A stretch of DNA of 64,000 bases from Leishmania mexicana MHOM/GT/2001/U1103 (lineage: Eukaryota > Euglenozoa > Kinetoplastea > Trypanosomatida > Trypanosomatidae): contig NC_018334.1 of the NCBI RefSeq assembly GCF_000234665.1, positions 1,178,001-1,242,000 on the forward strand. Reading direction: 5' to 3'. The notes under the pieces were generated by a model that ran no database searches, was not told where the DNA came from, and saw only the letters and a list, made by a program, of their open reading frames with translations. Each line of letters opens with the position of its first letter. The stretch's first letter is position 1. Shown here piece by piece: positions 31,341 through 41,687 of the stretch. Made by a program: the position numbers and the translations under genes.

Positions 31341-33170
31341 ACGCTACAGCAAGCAAGACACGGAAAACGAATTGCGCAGGCAATATAAAACAACAACAAA
31401 AAAAAGAGAGGCGCGGGTGTGAGGACGATGGGGAGTGCAAGACGGCGAAGGAGGCAGGCCACGAGACACACGCAGACGGCCGCGGAGAAGGACGCGAGGG
31501 AGCTGATCACTGATCCCGAAGCAAAAGGAAAAAGGGAAGGAAGATGAGAGACGCCCGCAATGAATATGCGCACGCGTGGGCCTTTTGTAAAGAGAGGAGG
31601 GGGGTGTGGGGAGGGAGGGAGCGGGGGGGGTTGTGTGCAGTGATTCTGCTCCTCCCTTGTCGGTCGCTGACAGGCCGTCAGTCGTCTGTCCGCAAGAGAG
31701 TAGAGAAAACGGCAGAGGAAACGGCTTGCATGTGGGCAGGCTGCGACTCTATCTTAAACGGCTTAGCGAACAAGAGCCCAGAGAGGCGCATAGTGTACTC
31801 TACAGTGCTCCGTTGCTAGGAGGGAGGCGCAGAGGCAGAGGGAAGGACACAGAGACGGGAGAGGGCGAGTAGATGTGGTAAAGACTTGAACGTGCCGGAT
31901 GCCACGCGAGAGTGCTTGAACAACTCTGTCCCCCCTCCTTCCTGACGAGGTCTGAGAGAAGGCGTGGGCATGTCAGTAGTGGCACAGGTTGGCCTTGCAT
32001 CCGCTCTGCTTCGTCGCAGCTAGCGCGCACTGCGTCCGAGTGGCATTTCCTTTGGCTGTTTGAAGAATTGGCGCTGGTGCGCAGACGCTGGACACGCACA
32101 GAAAGATGAGCCCAGGGTGAGTCCTCGGCTAGCGGCCAGCCATGTAAACGGGGTAGGGGAGGGGGTAACGCGTGAGGGAAGCGCAAATGAACAACAGGGA
32201 AAAGGGGGGGGGGCGGAGGGAGGAAGGAGAGGGTGAAGGGGGAGGGCGGGCAACGCAGCAACGTGGTGGATCCAGAGAGAGAGCCAAAGAGAAAAACGAA
32301 GAGAAGAGCACAGTAGCTTCGGTGGTGAGAAGCAGCAATAGACAACAGAGAGTGGGTGGGGCGGTGGTGGTGGGGGGGGAGGGAGGGGCGGCAGGCAACA
32401 CGAAATACAATCACGACCAAGCCATGGCATACGCATCTTGTGCAGCCCAGCAGGAGAAATAGGCAACGGCAAAAGACGAGCACAATAGTAATTGATTCTG
32501 AGTTGATCAAGAGAAATGTTGAAGAGCGGGAACCCCCTCCCCGTCGCTGCCGTCGCGCACAGGAGACGGGGCTGAAGCAAGTGCATGCTGTTCCACGAAC
32601 GCACGTGCACCCAAAGCTATTCGCTACTTGCTTTTCCTTCCCTATTCGCCCCAGCGCCTCCCACTCTCATCGGCACAGTCGAAATATGTATCACCTCTCT
32701 ACCTTCATAAGAAGAGAGACTCTATAGAGGAGCGTAGCGCACAGGCGAGAAGCGGTCACAGCAACCTTCCTGCCAAAACCACGAAGCACACGTACATCGA
32801 AGCGAACACCCACACCCACGCCAACACACGCAGAAGAGAGAGGATTCGCGTGCGAAAAAACAAGCACTGACAACACGTCTGCGCATCCGCAAACAGCACG
32901 CACACACACACAGAGAGAGAGGCAGGAGTGTCGGTGTCAGCGATGACATCGGCCAAAGAGATTAACACGACACCGAAGCGCAGGTGCGTCCACTGCACCC
33001 TTCATCGCCCGTGACGGACCGCCGACATCAATGCACATGACGAAGCAGAGCAGAGACGAAACAAGGAATCCGGAAGAAACGAAAAAGACACACACACACA
33101 CAGATAGGGGAGATAGGGGAGAGACCATACACAGAAGAGCCGCACACCGGCCTTCACCCTACATCTCCGT

Positions 33171-33208
33171 TATATGTAAATATATATATATATATAAATA
33201 TATAGATG
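33171..33208. repeat. (AT)n microsatellite
   Basis: Alternating TA units with a few interruptions, in the 3' region of the 33542-36193 gene. Confidence 0.9.
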
Positions 33209-33541
33209 TTATGTCCGAGCACAACACCTGATGTAGACAGCATCGATTTGTCGCCACGTGATAATAAAGGGCCGAGAGAGAAAAACAAAATGGAAAGTCC
33301 TCTGGAAGAAGTTTCTGACGAGAAGATTGACGAAGAAGAAAAACGCACTCGGCAAGCAACAACAACAAAAAAAAAACGGTCATCCATATCAAGCGCTGGC
33401 TCACACTTCACCAGGAAAACGCACGAAGCCGCGGCGCCTGCGTACCGCTCGAATCCTACACGCTCCAGCCCCCCCCCCACCCGCACACGCACGCCCACAC
33501 ATGTACGCCCGTGGCGGACAGGTTCCTGACTTCCTTTTTTT

Positions 33542-36193
33542 TCATGTTTCGACGGAGGAGTTGTCATCTTTGATGGTCTGTGAAGTGTACCTACCCGTTC
33601 GCGTCGGTGGGGAGGAGAGGGGCGTATCGGTCGTGTTGAACTCATTCCTTTTGAGGGTGTCCTTCGGCAGTTCGGCAGAGTTGGACCGCTTCAGGGGCGG
33701 CAGCGCCGCCGCCTGCATCGCCGTGATGCTCTTGTTGACAATCTCCGACACGTTCAGCTCCGTGCTGGAGAGGAAGCCAGTAACGGTGCCGTCGGCAACG
33801 AGCGGGGTGTTGCCCGTCAAGAGCGTGTGATGATCCACCGCAACACAGGAGCTGCCACCCTTTATCTCATCCTCATTCAGGTAACGCGCTCCTGGAATCT
33901 GGTACTGCACACTGTTGCCGCCAAACTGGCTGCTCGCGAAGCTAGCATCTACAAACCCCGGTGACGCGCCGAAGCGGGGGGCGCCCCCGCCGACGCTGGA
34001 GGATAGTTGCGGTGTCTCCAAGCGGTGGTTCGGTAGTTGTGTAAGGCGTGGGTTCGTTTGAGTGAGCGGGTCGCCTAGGCCGCTCCACATCGCGGCATGG
34101 CCTGAGAGATTGAGTGCAGCAACATCAGAGAGACGGTGCGGATTCCCGCCAGCGGGCGCCTCCGCTGGCGTCCACGAAGATGTATTGGGAGGTGCCGCGC
34201 TAAGCATTACCGGCCGCCTTGGAGATGACATGGCGGACACCGCGGAGCCTTCGAGCGGCGACCCGGCTGATCCGTCGTTGGCGCTATCATGGCCCGCACT
34301 GCGTTGGCCATGGACCTGCACCAGGCCCCCTACGGTCGTCATCTGGCCGCCGCGTGGGTGGCTTGAGGTCGCTGCTAGAGTCTCGCCGCGGCCGGGACTG
34401 GCCGAAGAATGAGTAGATTGAGGGTCCAAGTGAGCCGATGTGGTATCACTGGTGGACTGCGTGGTAGTGGTTTCATGCAAATGTAATGTCGTTAGGTTGT
34501 GACGGCTGTGCAGACGACTGTCCCGTCTCGCTGGTGCCTGGATGCGCTGCGCCTCCTCGTACGGCATCCCTACAATGTCGTCCCTGCTCGCTCTCTCGCG
34601 AGCGAGGCGCCTGGACAACGTTTCAAGCTGATCGCGTGTGAGCGCGGTGTCGTTCGTGTTGTTTTGATAGAGCGGAATAGCTGCGTGACTAATGACGCTC
34701 TGGTCCCGCGAGGCGTAGATGCCCTGAACTTCCCGCCACACCTGCGCAAGCTGCTCCTTCGGTAGCGGACAGCTTAGCACCCCAGCGTAGCACCGCGCGG
34801 TGTCTAGGTCGAGAACGCGCTGCATCTCCCGCTCGTAGCACTCCACGAAGCTGCGGACGGACATGTCGGCAATCTTAATGTTGATGACTCGGCGAATCTC
34901 GAGCGAGGCAAAGCATGTCTCGTGAATGACGTGGCGCAGCCGCAGTACCTCTAGCGACGGGCTGAAGCGGCGTATCGCCTCGGCGCCAAAGACGGGCGGC
35001 TGCGGTAGAAAGATGATGTCGGGGGAGCCGGTCTCGGAGATAAAGGCAACAAACGGGCGACTACTCGTCACGTTGTAATAAAACTCGCGCACCTCCTGCA
35101 GCTTGATCCACCGCGGGATGTTGCCGGTGTTGCGCATCACAAGGACGCTGTCGTGGGTGACACAGAGATAGGCGCCGCGCAGTGCCACATAAAGCTGATT
35201 GCTGGAGTTGCGGCCGACCAAGTCGCCGCGCAGGAAGGTGTAGAACACCGCCTTGTCGAGTAACTTAAAGGTGTGCCAGACGCACATCGGGATCACGGAG
35301 AAGATGAGGCCGTTCCGCGGGTCGTAGGGTGGGAGACCGCGATACGGTCGGGCACTCAGCTTATCGTACCCAAGCACGGTCTGCACAACGTACACAAAAC
35401 GGCGGAACTCGTAGTCTGTGCGCATGCGCAGGACTATCTTGATGCGACTGCCGTGGTACACGGCACCACCCTTCGACCGTGGCGACTCCAGCGTCTGCGT
35501 TTTGCGCGCATTCGCTGATACCACCGGCTGGCCGCTGGCCAGCTCCGCACGCTCTCTCTCCATCCGCAGATTCGAGAACTGGTACCGTAGCGCCTCATAG
35601 AGCTCACGAAGGAAGAACGGGTCGCGAATGAACTCGTCATTCTCCACGGTGCACCGATTTGGCATTCCGGAGAGCCCGGCGGACGGGCACAGCAGCGGAC
35701 CTGGGGCTGGTGTCTCGCCAGATGCCATTGGCCGTACCTCTCCGTGAATTTCAATCTGAAACAGGTCTGTCTCCTTGAGATGTGTGTCTTCCAGCAGAAA
35801 CACATGCTCCTTACCAACTGCCACGATCATGTCCACCTTGATCTTTTTCCGCCACTGCACACCATCGGGATTGTTTGGCGGCGGCGGCGCCTCGTCGAAG
35901 TGACGCCGCTGGTTCACTGGGGACACCGGGGGGCGCATGATCAGATGAGAAACGGCGGGGTTCTCAACACTAGTGCCAAGACCGCTGTCCAAGTCCTCCC
36001 CGTCCTCGAAGGAGTCATCCGAGGCGTCGATAGTGGGGAACGGGTTATCGTTGGCATTCGGGTAGGCGATTTTTTCTGGGCTGACGCAGTCGGAATAGTA
36101 CAGATGGCGGCGCAGCGTGTCAAAGGCGATTTGCCGCATCTGCCAGCTGTCGAAGAAGACGCTGCCCTGCTTCTCTGCGTACGTATAGAACAT
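33542..36193 (-). CDS. large two-module PH-like protein (883 aa)
   Basis: Paralogue of 28836-31202. The frame is open far upstream, but the ATG at 36193 (MFYTYAEKQGSVFFDSW) matches the paralogue's start exactly and is used. Module 1 has RQIAFDTLRRHLYYS, WRKKIKVDMIVAVG, FQIEIHGEVRPM and the closing VLRMRTDYEFRRFVYVVQT. Module 2 starts at GLPPYDPRNG (about 283), then AYLCVTHDSVLVMRNTGN (about 342) and HETCFASLEIRRVI. Blocks SCPLPKEQLAQVWREVQ (about 475) and RDDIVGMP (about 540) follow. The long Ser/Thr/Pro/Gly-rich tail carries IPGARY (about 768) and SEIVNKSITAM (about 818), the same short motifs as the paralogue. An acidic segment (SFEDGEDLDSG) lies in the first insert. No catalytic or membrane features are visible; perhaps a scaffold, which is inference. 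Confidence 0.9.
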   Translation of the reverse strand: MFYTYAEKQGSVFFDSWQMRQIAFDTLRRHLYYSDCVSPEKIAYPNANDNPFPTIDASDDSFEDGEDLDSGLGTSVENPAVSHLIMRPPVSPVNQRRHFDEAPPPPNNPDGVQWRKKIKVDMIVAVGKEHVFLLEDTHLKETDLFQIEIHGEVRPMASGETPAPGPLLCPSAGLSGMPNRCTVENDEFIRDPFFLRELYEALRYQFSNLRMERERAELASGQPVVSANARKTQTLESPRSKGGAVYHGSRIKIVLRMRTDYEFRRFVYVVQTVLGYDKLSARPYRGLPPYDPRNGLIFSVIPMCVWHTFKLLDKAVFYTFLRGDLVGRNSSNQLYVALRGAYLCVTHDSVLVMRNTGNIPRWIKLQEVREFYYNVTSSRPFVAFISETGSPDIIFLPQPPVFGAEAIRRFSPSLEVLRLRHVIHETCFASLEIRRVINIKIADMSVRSFVECYEREMQRVLDLDTARCYAGVLSCPLPKEQLAQVWREVQGIYASRDQSVISHAAIPLYQNNTNDTALTRDQLETLSRRLARERASRDDIVGMPYEEAQRIQAPARRDSRLHSRHNLTTLHLHETTTTQSTSDTTSAHLDPQSTHSSASPGRGETLAATSSHPRGGQMTTVGGLVQVHGQRSAGHDSANDGSAGSPLEGSAVSAMSSPRRPVMLSAAPPNTSSWTPAEAPAGGNPHRLSDVAALNLSGHAAMWSGLGDPLTQTNPRLTQLPNHRLETPQLSSSVGGGAPRFGASPGFVDASFASSQFGGNSVQYQIPGARYLNEDEIKGGSSCVAVDHHTLLTGNTPLVADGTVTGFLSSTELNVSEIVNKSITAMQAAALPPLKRSNSAELPKDTLKRNEFNTTDTPLSSPPTRTGRYTSQTIKDDNSSVET

Positions 36194-36914
36194 CTTGACT
36201 CGAGGGTCGTAGGTAAATCGATATGCGCTCGTCGGGATCGGAGGCGCCGGTGGGTGTAGGGGAAGGGAGCAAGTGCTGTGAGTGAGACCAGCACGATGTT
36301 GAGTGGATGTCCGATAGGGAAGAGGTGATGGCGCAGCTACGCACGAGTCACGGAGGGTCCAAAGGCTCCAACCCGTGGGGGAGAGGCGCTCACTGTGTAT
36401 TCTCCTCCTGCACGCCAAGCACAGCAACGGGCGAAACTGAGAATAAAACAAACGGCCAAACGGAGAGAGGCGACAGATGTGTACGCGCAAGTGGTGCCGT
36501 GTGCGCTTGAGGGCGTACATGCACAGTAGGAGGAGGGGGGGGCGAGGCGAGGCGAAGGGTAAAGTAAAGTCGAAATGGTCAGAGCGGGAACCACGAGAGA
36601 GACAGAGACAGAGACAGAGAGCAAGGATCGCGTTCATTGGGGGGCCAACGATAAGGAAAACAATGGAGGCAAGCCAACGGGAAGGACAAAAGAGAGCCCA
36701 AGCAGCTGCTCGCCGCCTTCACCTGGAGCGCACGCAGTGACCTCGCCACACGCTGTTTGCAGAGTTTTGTGACGAAAAGCCGGTTCAGCCGGAAGGAGAT
36801 CCAGCGGTGGGCGGACAACGGAACAGGAGCGAAGCGCAGACAGACGCGCACGCGCACACACAGGGCGCGCCTCTAGAACCCGATTGCGATCCCCCCTTAA
36901 CCTTTTTCTGATTT
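36194..36914 (-). other. 5' region of the 33542-36193 gene
   Basis: Intergenic. It contains plus-strand (GAGACA)n-like repeats (36596-36620), which are pyrimidine-rich on the coding strand. The open frame here is an N-terminal extension of the gene that I do not accept. Confidence 0.5.
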
Positions 36915-37349
36915 GCAACGTGTACACTGTCCACCATGCCCAAGGCGTTACCCGCACATCTACCCCTGGCCCTGCCACAGGCCCCGTCGCCTGGTGCGCA
37001 GCAGCCGTAGGCACACGCGCTACAGCAGGGTGCCCCGACGCAGCCGTCTCAGCATGGCCCCTGTCTCAAGCCCTGCCCACACACACCGCCTCCCAGGCCG
37101 CCCACATCGGCAGCGAGGGCTCGCGCGATGGCCTCCCCACGTAGTGGGGCATGGACGCTGCCACCGCCAGATGAGGCTCTGCACGGGCAGGGGTGTGGGG
37201 GGAGGGGGTGGTGAGGGGCTGCCTGGCCTCATAAGACAGAGTCGCGGGCACCGGGCCCCGCGACACCGCGCACGGCGGTGGGTCCCCTCTACGCCCGTCA
37301 TCAAGGAAAAAGAAAGTGGTGGCTGAGCACCAGGAGGGAAGGAAAAGCG
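36915..37349 (-). repeat. dispersed repeat copy C (about 435 bp), SIDER-like
   Basis: Matches copy B over its full length. On the coding strand it is followed by an A-rich stretch (36900-36914). It sits about 1 kb past the stop of the 38352-41687 gene, in the same orientation relative to transcription as A and B. Confidence 0.8.
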
Positions 37350-38351
37350 CTGATTGCACTGCGTTAGACGGAAGGGACAGGACGAGATGACGAGCGACAA
37401 CGAGAGCGAGCAAGAAGGAGAGCAGCGGAGATACACGCGAGGAAATCGGAGCGTGTGATGGTGGGCAGACTAGATGGCAGTTGTGTGACTGTGCGGTAAA
37501 CGTGTGAGGGAAAGAGAGAGACCAGAGTAGGGCACAGGTCGTCACCTCAGCACGCCCTCCTGCCCCTGCGGCGAGCGGACAACGACACGCAGAGACGGGG
37601 CGTGGCGTCAGTGTTCTGCGATACGTGGCTGCGGAGGGTGACCGACATATCGAAAGCGTGCAGATGACTTCGTGTGTAGAAGGATGGCGGCGTATGTGGG
37701 TGCTTTGGAGTGGGGGGGGGTGAGGTGAATGGAAAATCTGCACAGGTGGAGCGCACCGTGAAGGTACAAGAAGGAGATCAGACAAAGATGCGAGAAAAAG
37801 GCACACACACACACCGAAAGGGATGAGGAGGATGGAGATGGCGGCATCCCGCGCGAGCATTGGCGCTCGGGAAGCCGAGCAGCCGATGTGCTCGCCCACA
37901 TTCGCCCCACTACCCGCGGCGCCGTAGCGATGTGAGCCATGTGCCTCTTTGGATTGCTTTCAAGTCCACAGATGGTGGAGCAGATTGTGGCGCCAGGTTC
38001 GCCAGAGGGAAACAAACAACGCCAACACGGACCAAAGCGAGCTGCACCACCTATACACATAGAAACCACGGATGTCAGCTGAGGCAACGCACCTCGACAG
38101 ACCCTCACACACTTCTTGCAGCCTTTCACACCGAAAGGCGACACAGACAAGAAGAACAATCGTAAAGAGGCACAGGGGCACGAGCGCGTTGTGTTCTGTC
38201 GCACTACCATGACCGAAAGCAAAGGCAACGAAGACGCCGCTGTCTACAGGCACTGAGACACCATTCCCAGGCATCACGCTCAGCCCATCGGGAAAGCTCA
38301 GGGAGGGTCTCAGATGCGCCATCCACCACGACCGTGGCGCCTTCGGCCTTC
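37350..38351 (-). other. 3' region of the 38352-41687 gene
   Basis: About 1 kb without a supported gene; it holds a G-run (37711-37720) and a (CA)n run (37802-37814). Confidence 0.6.
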
Positions 38352-41300
38352 TCAATGCGGTAAGGCAACCGACGAGATGAAGGCCACCATTTCAGGCCGG
38401 GCCTGCAGACTCGGAGAGGGAGAAGATGCAGCATCACTCCGGTGGTCCTCGTCCCGGCGCCCGCCGTACCCAGGGAGCATCTCCGCCGTCAACACCACTG
38501 GTGTTACCACACCGTCGCCAACGGGCACAAACGCCACACCGTCGCTGCTCATCACAACACCGTCCTTCCTCTCCGCAGCCGTGGCACCGGCGGCGCCAAA
38601 GGCCGCCCCACCTGACGCACCTGCAGCGGCAGTAGTGGGTGCCGTAGTGCTTGCCGCAGCAGCGGGTGGTGCGCGAGCCTCAGGACGCTGCAGCATGGCC
38701 TCCATGTCCTCGCTGTCAAAGTCCTCGTCGCTCTCCTCATCCTCGTCAGCCGCACTGTTATTGGACATGTTCTCAGTCGTGTGTGTCACCTCCTTGGGGG
38801 AGCGGCTGCTGTTCGTAGGGCTGCCAACGTGGCCCGCAGACGGCGAGTGCGCCTGCGGCAGGCCGCTGGAAAAGGCGCCATCAGCGATCGGTTTGGAGGC
38901 AAAGGAGTACGGGGCAGAGGCAGCGCCAACCGGTGTTGTTGCCGACATGAGGCTGCTGCCAAAAGCTCCAGGAGCGCCACAGACCACTTTCACCGCTGGG
39001 GCCGCCGGTGCGGCAGAAACGCCGCGCTGGTTGACTGCTGATACCACACCGAGGCGTTCGTGCCCGCCAGACGCCGCGCTGGTCGGCTGGGGTGCCAACG
39101 GTTGCTGCGCTGCCGGCTGACCTTGGTGTATGGATGAGTGGATATCGCTTAGGTGGACACCCTTCTGCGCGGTGGCAACCGGCGCAACAGGAGGCGCCGT
39201 CGTCGAGAACCAGAAGTCAAGAGCCGCGGGGTCCGTGTGATGGTGAGAGGGGACGAGACCGTAGGTGTTCGGTTTGGAGGAGGCGGGGCGCGTGGATACA
39301 GGTGTAGGCAATGCCCGCGGAGTATCTCTTTGTGGCGGCGGACCTGGTGATGCAGGTGGAGCACCGATGGCGGCCGCTAAACTGCCAGTGCTGGGGCACG
39401 ACGGAAGCGTCGGCGGAGCGGCACCCTCTGGAGGTGTGCTGGAAACCGGCGCCGTGGTGAATATGATATCTGGAGCCGCTGCCGATTCTTGCGTCAGCAC
39501 AAGATTCGTTCCTGCAGTCACGCTTGCAGTCTGAGGAGGCGGCGACAGAGGGGGCTGATGGTGCTCAGTGGCATTCTTTGCAGCCTCCGCAACGCCGGCA
39601 TTGCGGCGATCTGTGCGGGTGACGAGCAGCTTTCTCTTCGCCCGAAGCTCTGCGCCACGCGATGGCGGCGCCATCAGCTGCGTCATTGTGGCTGGCATGA
39701 AACTCGCATTGGAGTACAACAAGTCCTGTGGTGGCAGAGCAGGGCGCGACGGCTGCTGGTTAGCGCAGAAGGGCGTCTTGCACGGTGATCTGCGCGCCGC
39801 TGCGTGGTCGCAGATGGCACCGAGACTGGTTGCCACAGAGACGGCTACGGCAACTGCACCTCTGCCGGTGCTGAAGTGCTGCTGCTGGCGCGACGGCACC
39901 AGTGACTCTACCATGTGCGCATGCGATGCAGCGGCAGAAGCCACGGACGGACGGCACTGCGAGCGACAAAGGGCGGCCTCGTCTTCGTCCTCGCTGTCCT
40001 CGCCCTCCTCGCGCTCCAAGGCGTGGTAGAGGTCTCTCTTGAAGGTGAAGTGGCTCGGTGTCTTGGAGTTGTCCCAGCGCCAGCGCAGGGGAACAGCACC
40101 GGTGCTCTGCTGCTGCGCGATATACTTGAACACGTCCGTGTACGTGTTAGACAGGTCGCTAATATGGCAGAGAATATCGTACTCCTCAATGTCCTCGGCC
40201 GTTTGAACAGAGAGACCGCAGCTGGAGATTGGGGTCAGCGCCACCTCCTCACCAGCGCGCAGGCGCTGCATGAGCAGGCGCCGCACCATGCTCACAATCC
40301 CCTCCACGCACTCCTCCGAGTCGAAGGTAGAGTTAGGCGGGTAGCTTGGTATAATAGGGATGAACACAAAATCCGGGTACGGCTCCGCGGCCCGGATAGA
40401 GATGAACGAGTGGTTGCTGTGCAGCACGTACTGCACACCAACGATGTCCTCCAGGTCCAGCCAGCGAGGGCATTTGCCGTCCAGCTGCAGCAGCAGGATA
40501 GAGTCGTGCGTGATGCAAAGGTAGCCCTCTATGCCGCGCACCTCACGCTGCTGCCGCACGTAGACGACGTGGCCGATCTGGAGCGAGTAAAAGACGACGT
40601 CGTTAAGGCGGCGGAAGGCGTGGCGCAGGTGCAGCGGGACAGTTGCGAGTGCGATACCGTTGCGGGGGTCGTAGGGCGGGAGCCCCGCGTGCAGCGGGCC
40701 GCACAGACCGTGGCGCACCAACGCCTGGCGAACGCGCAGGCTGACAATGCGGAATACATCGTAGTTGGCTGCGCGGAACTGCAGCTGCACCGTCTTTTCG
40801 TCCTTTGCCTTGCCTCCTCCTTTTGTGCTTTGCTGGCGCCGACTGAAGAAGCTGTAACTACTCCGAGTGCTGCCTGTCGGTGTGGACGGAGGTGAGTTGA
40901 ACGCCACGTCATCGTCGTCATCTGCGTCGCAGTCGTCGCTGCCCTCCTCCGTTTCCGCCTCTGACGCCGCCACGGACGTCTCCTCCTCGTCCTCCTCGTC
41001 ATCCGGCACGAGGTCGATGTCCCGAAACATGTTCTCGTCCTCATCCTCAAAGTCGTCGTCGAGAGACTCGTTCACCGGGTAGCTTGGCATGTGCAGGAAC
41101 CCTGACGGAGACTCCGGCTCCGGCACATCGTTCTCGGCGGTCAGCAGCGGCTGGGTCACACCCGCAGTCTTCGATGCGGTATCCTCGTCGGCATCGCCGT
41201 CACTGTCGCCGAGACGCACAGAGCTGAGGCGAGATGCGCTGTAGTGTCGCGAGACGGAGCTCCACAAGGAGAAACTCTTCTCGGACGTTCCGCCGATGCT

Positions 41301-41687
41301 GCGGTTACTGGAGCTCGCCAGCTTGCCACGGCTACGGTGGCTCCTCAAAGGTCGCTCGTAGCCGACCACGATGAGGGTGAGCAAGATGCGCTCGTCAAAG
41401 TCGCTGCTGCCTGGCGCGACAATGTACTCGTCTGCTGCGTATCGAAGCTGCGTCACCTTGACCTTTCCACTCCACTTCACTTTTCGACTCGAAGCCCCGC
41501 CGGAGGAGTTGGGACATGCACCGGAACTGGGGTCGCCGTCGTGGCAGCGCGTCATGACCTCCTCAATATCCGTGCGGCTCAACGACTTTGTGTAGTAGAG
41601 GTATCGGTACTTACTGTCAAAGGCCACCTGCCGCACTTGCCAACGCTGTGTGAGCGGGCTTTGCTTCTCCAAGAAGAAGTAGTGCAT
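38352..41687 (-). CDS. large two-module PH-like protein, divergent, low-complexity tail (1111 aa)
   Basis: Third large member. The ATG at 41687 (MHYFFLEKQ) aligns with the paralogues' starts; an ATG-less extension upstream is ignored. Module 1 starts RWQVRQVAFDSKYRYLYYTKS, continues WSGKVKVTQLRYA and carries a very long acidic insert (EDEDENMFRDIDL, DDEEDEEETS, DADDDDDV). It closes with VQLQFRAANYDVFRIVSLRV. Module 2 starts at GLPPYDPRNG (about 339), then GYLCITHDSILLLQLDG (about 387) and FISIRAAEPYPDFVFIP. The C-terminal 600 residues are Ala/Pro/Ser/Thr-rich and probably disordered, with acidic clusters (DEDEESDEDFDSED). It lacks the SCPLPKEQ and RDDIVGMP blocks of the other two. It is the first of the family to be transcribed. 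Role unknown. Confidence 0.9.
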   Translation of the reverse strand: MHYFFLEKQSPLTQRWQVRQVAFDSKYRYLYYTKSLSRTDIEEVMTRCHDGDPSSGACPNSSGGASSRKVKWSGKVKVTQLRYAADEYIVAPGSSDFDERILLTLIVVGYERPLRSHRSRGKLASSSNRSIGGTSEKSFSLWSSVSRHYSASRLSSVRLGDSDGDADEDTASKTAGVTQPLLTAENDVPEPESPSGFLHMPSYPVNESLDDDFEDEDENMFRDIDLVPDDEEDEEETSVAASEAETEEGSDDCDADDDDDVAFNSPPSTPTGSTRSSYSFFSRRQQSTKGGGKAKDEKTVQLQFRAANYDVFRIVSLRVRQALVRHGLCGPLHAGLPPYDPRNGIALATVPLHLRHAFRRLNDVVFYSLQIGHVVYVRQQREVRGIEGYLCITHDSILLLQLDGKCPRWLDLEDIVGVQYVLHSNHSFISIRAAEPYPDFVFIPIIPSYPPNSTFDSEECVEGIVSMVRRLLMQRLRAGEEVALTPISSCGLSVQTAEDIEEYDILCHISDLSNTYTDVFKYIAQQQSTGAVPLRWRWDNSKTPSHFTFKRDLYHALEREEGEDSEDEDEAALCRSQCRPSVASAAASHAHMVESLVPSRQQQHFSTGRGAVAVAVSVATSLGAICDHAAARRSPCKTPFCANQQPSRPALPPQDLLYSNASFMPATMTQLMAPPSRGAELRAKRKLLVTRTDRRNAGVAEAAKNATEHHQPPLSPPPQTASVTAGTNLVLTQESAAAPDIIFTTAPVSSTPPEGAAPPTLPSCPSTGSLAAAIGAPPASPGPPPQRDTPRALPTPVSTRPASSKPNTYGLVPSHHHTDPAALDFWFSTTAPPVAPVATAQKGVHLSDIHSSIHQGQPAAQQPLAPQPTSAASGGHERLGVVSAVNQRGVSAAPAAPAVKVVCGAPGAFGSSLMSATTPVGAASAPYSFASKPIADGAFSSGLPQAHSPSAGHVGSPTNSSRSPKEVTHTTENMSNNSAADEDEESDEDFDSEDMEAMLQRPEARAPPAAAASTTAPTTAAAGASGGAAFGAAGATAAERKDGVVMSSDGVAFVPVGDGVVTPVVLTAEMLPGYGGRRDEDHRSDAASSPSPSLQARPEMVAFISSVALPH

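Larger units (their letters stand above)
31203..33541 (-). other. intergenic region, pyrimidine-rich on the coding strand
   Basis: About 2.3 kb. It includes the splice signal at 31301-31340, purine-rich plus-strand tracts (32198-32260, 32356-32390), an (AT)n block (33171-33208) and A-tracts near 31390 and 33365. The minus-strand frames here are Pro/Ser/Leu-rich low-complexity translations of the pyrimidine tracts. No gene supported. Confidence 0.6.

Noticed and set aside
36194..36637. N-terminal extension of the 33542 protein
   Set aside because: The paralogue starts exactly at MFYTYAEKQ, and the extension is a Leu/Pro/Ser-rich translation of pyrimidine tracts.
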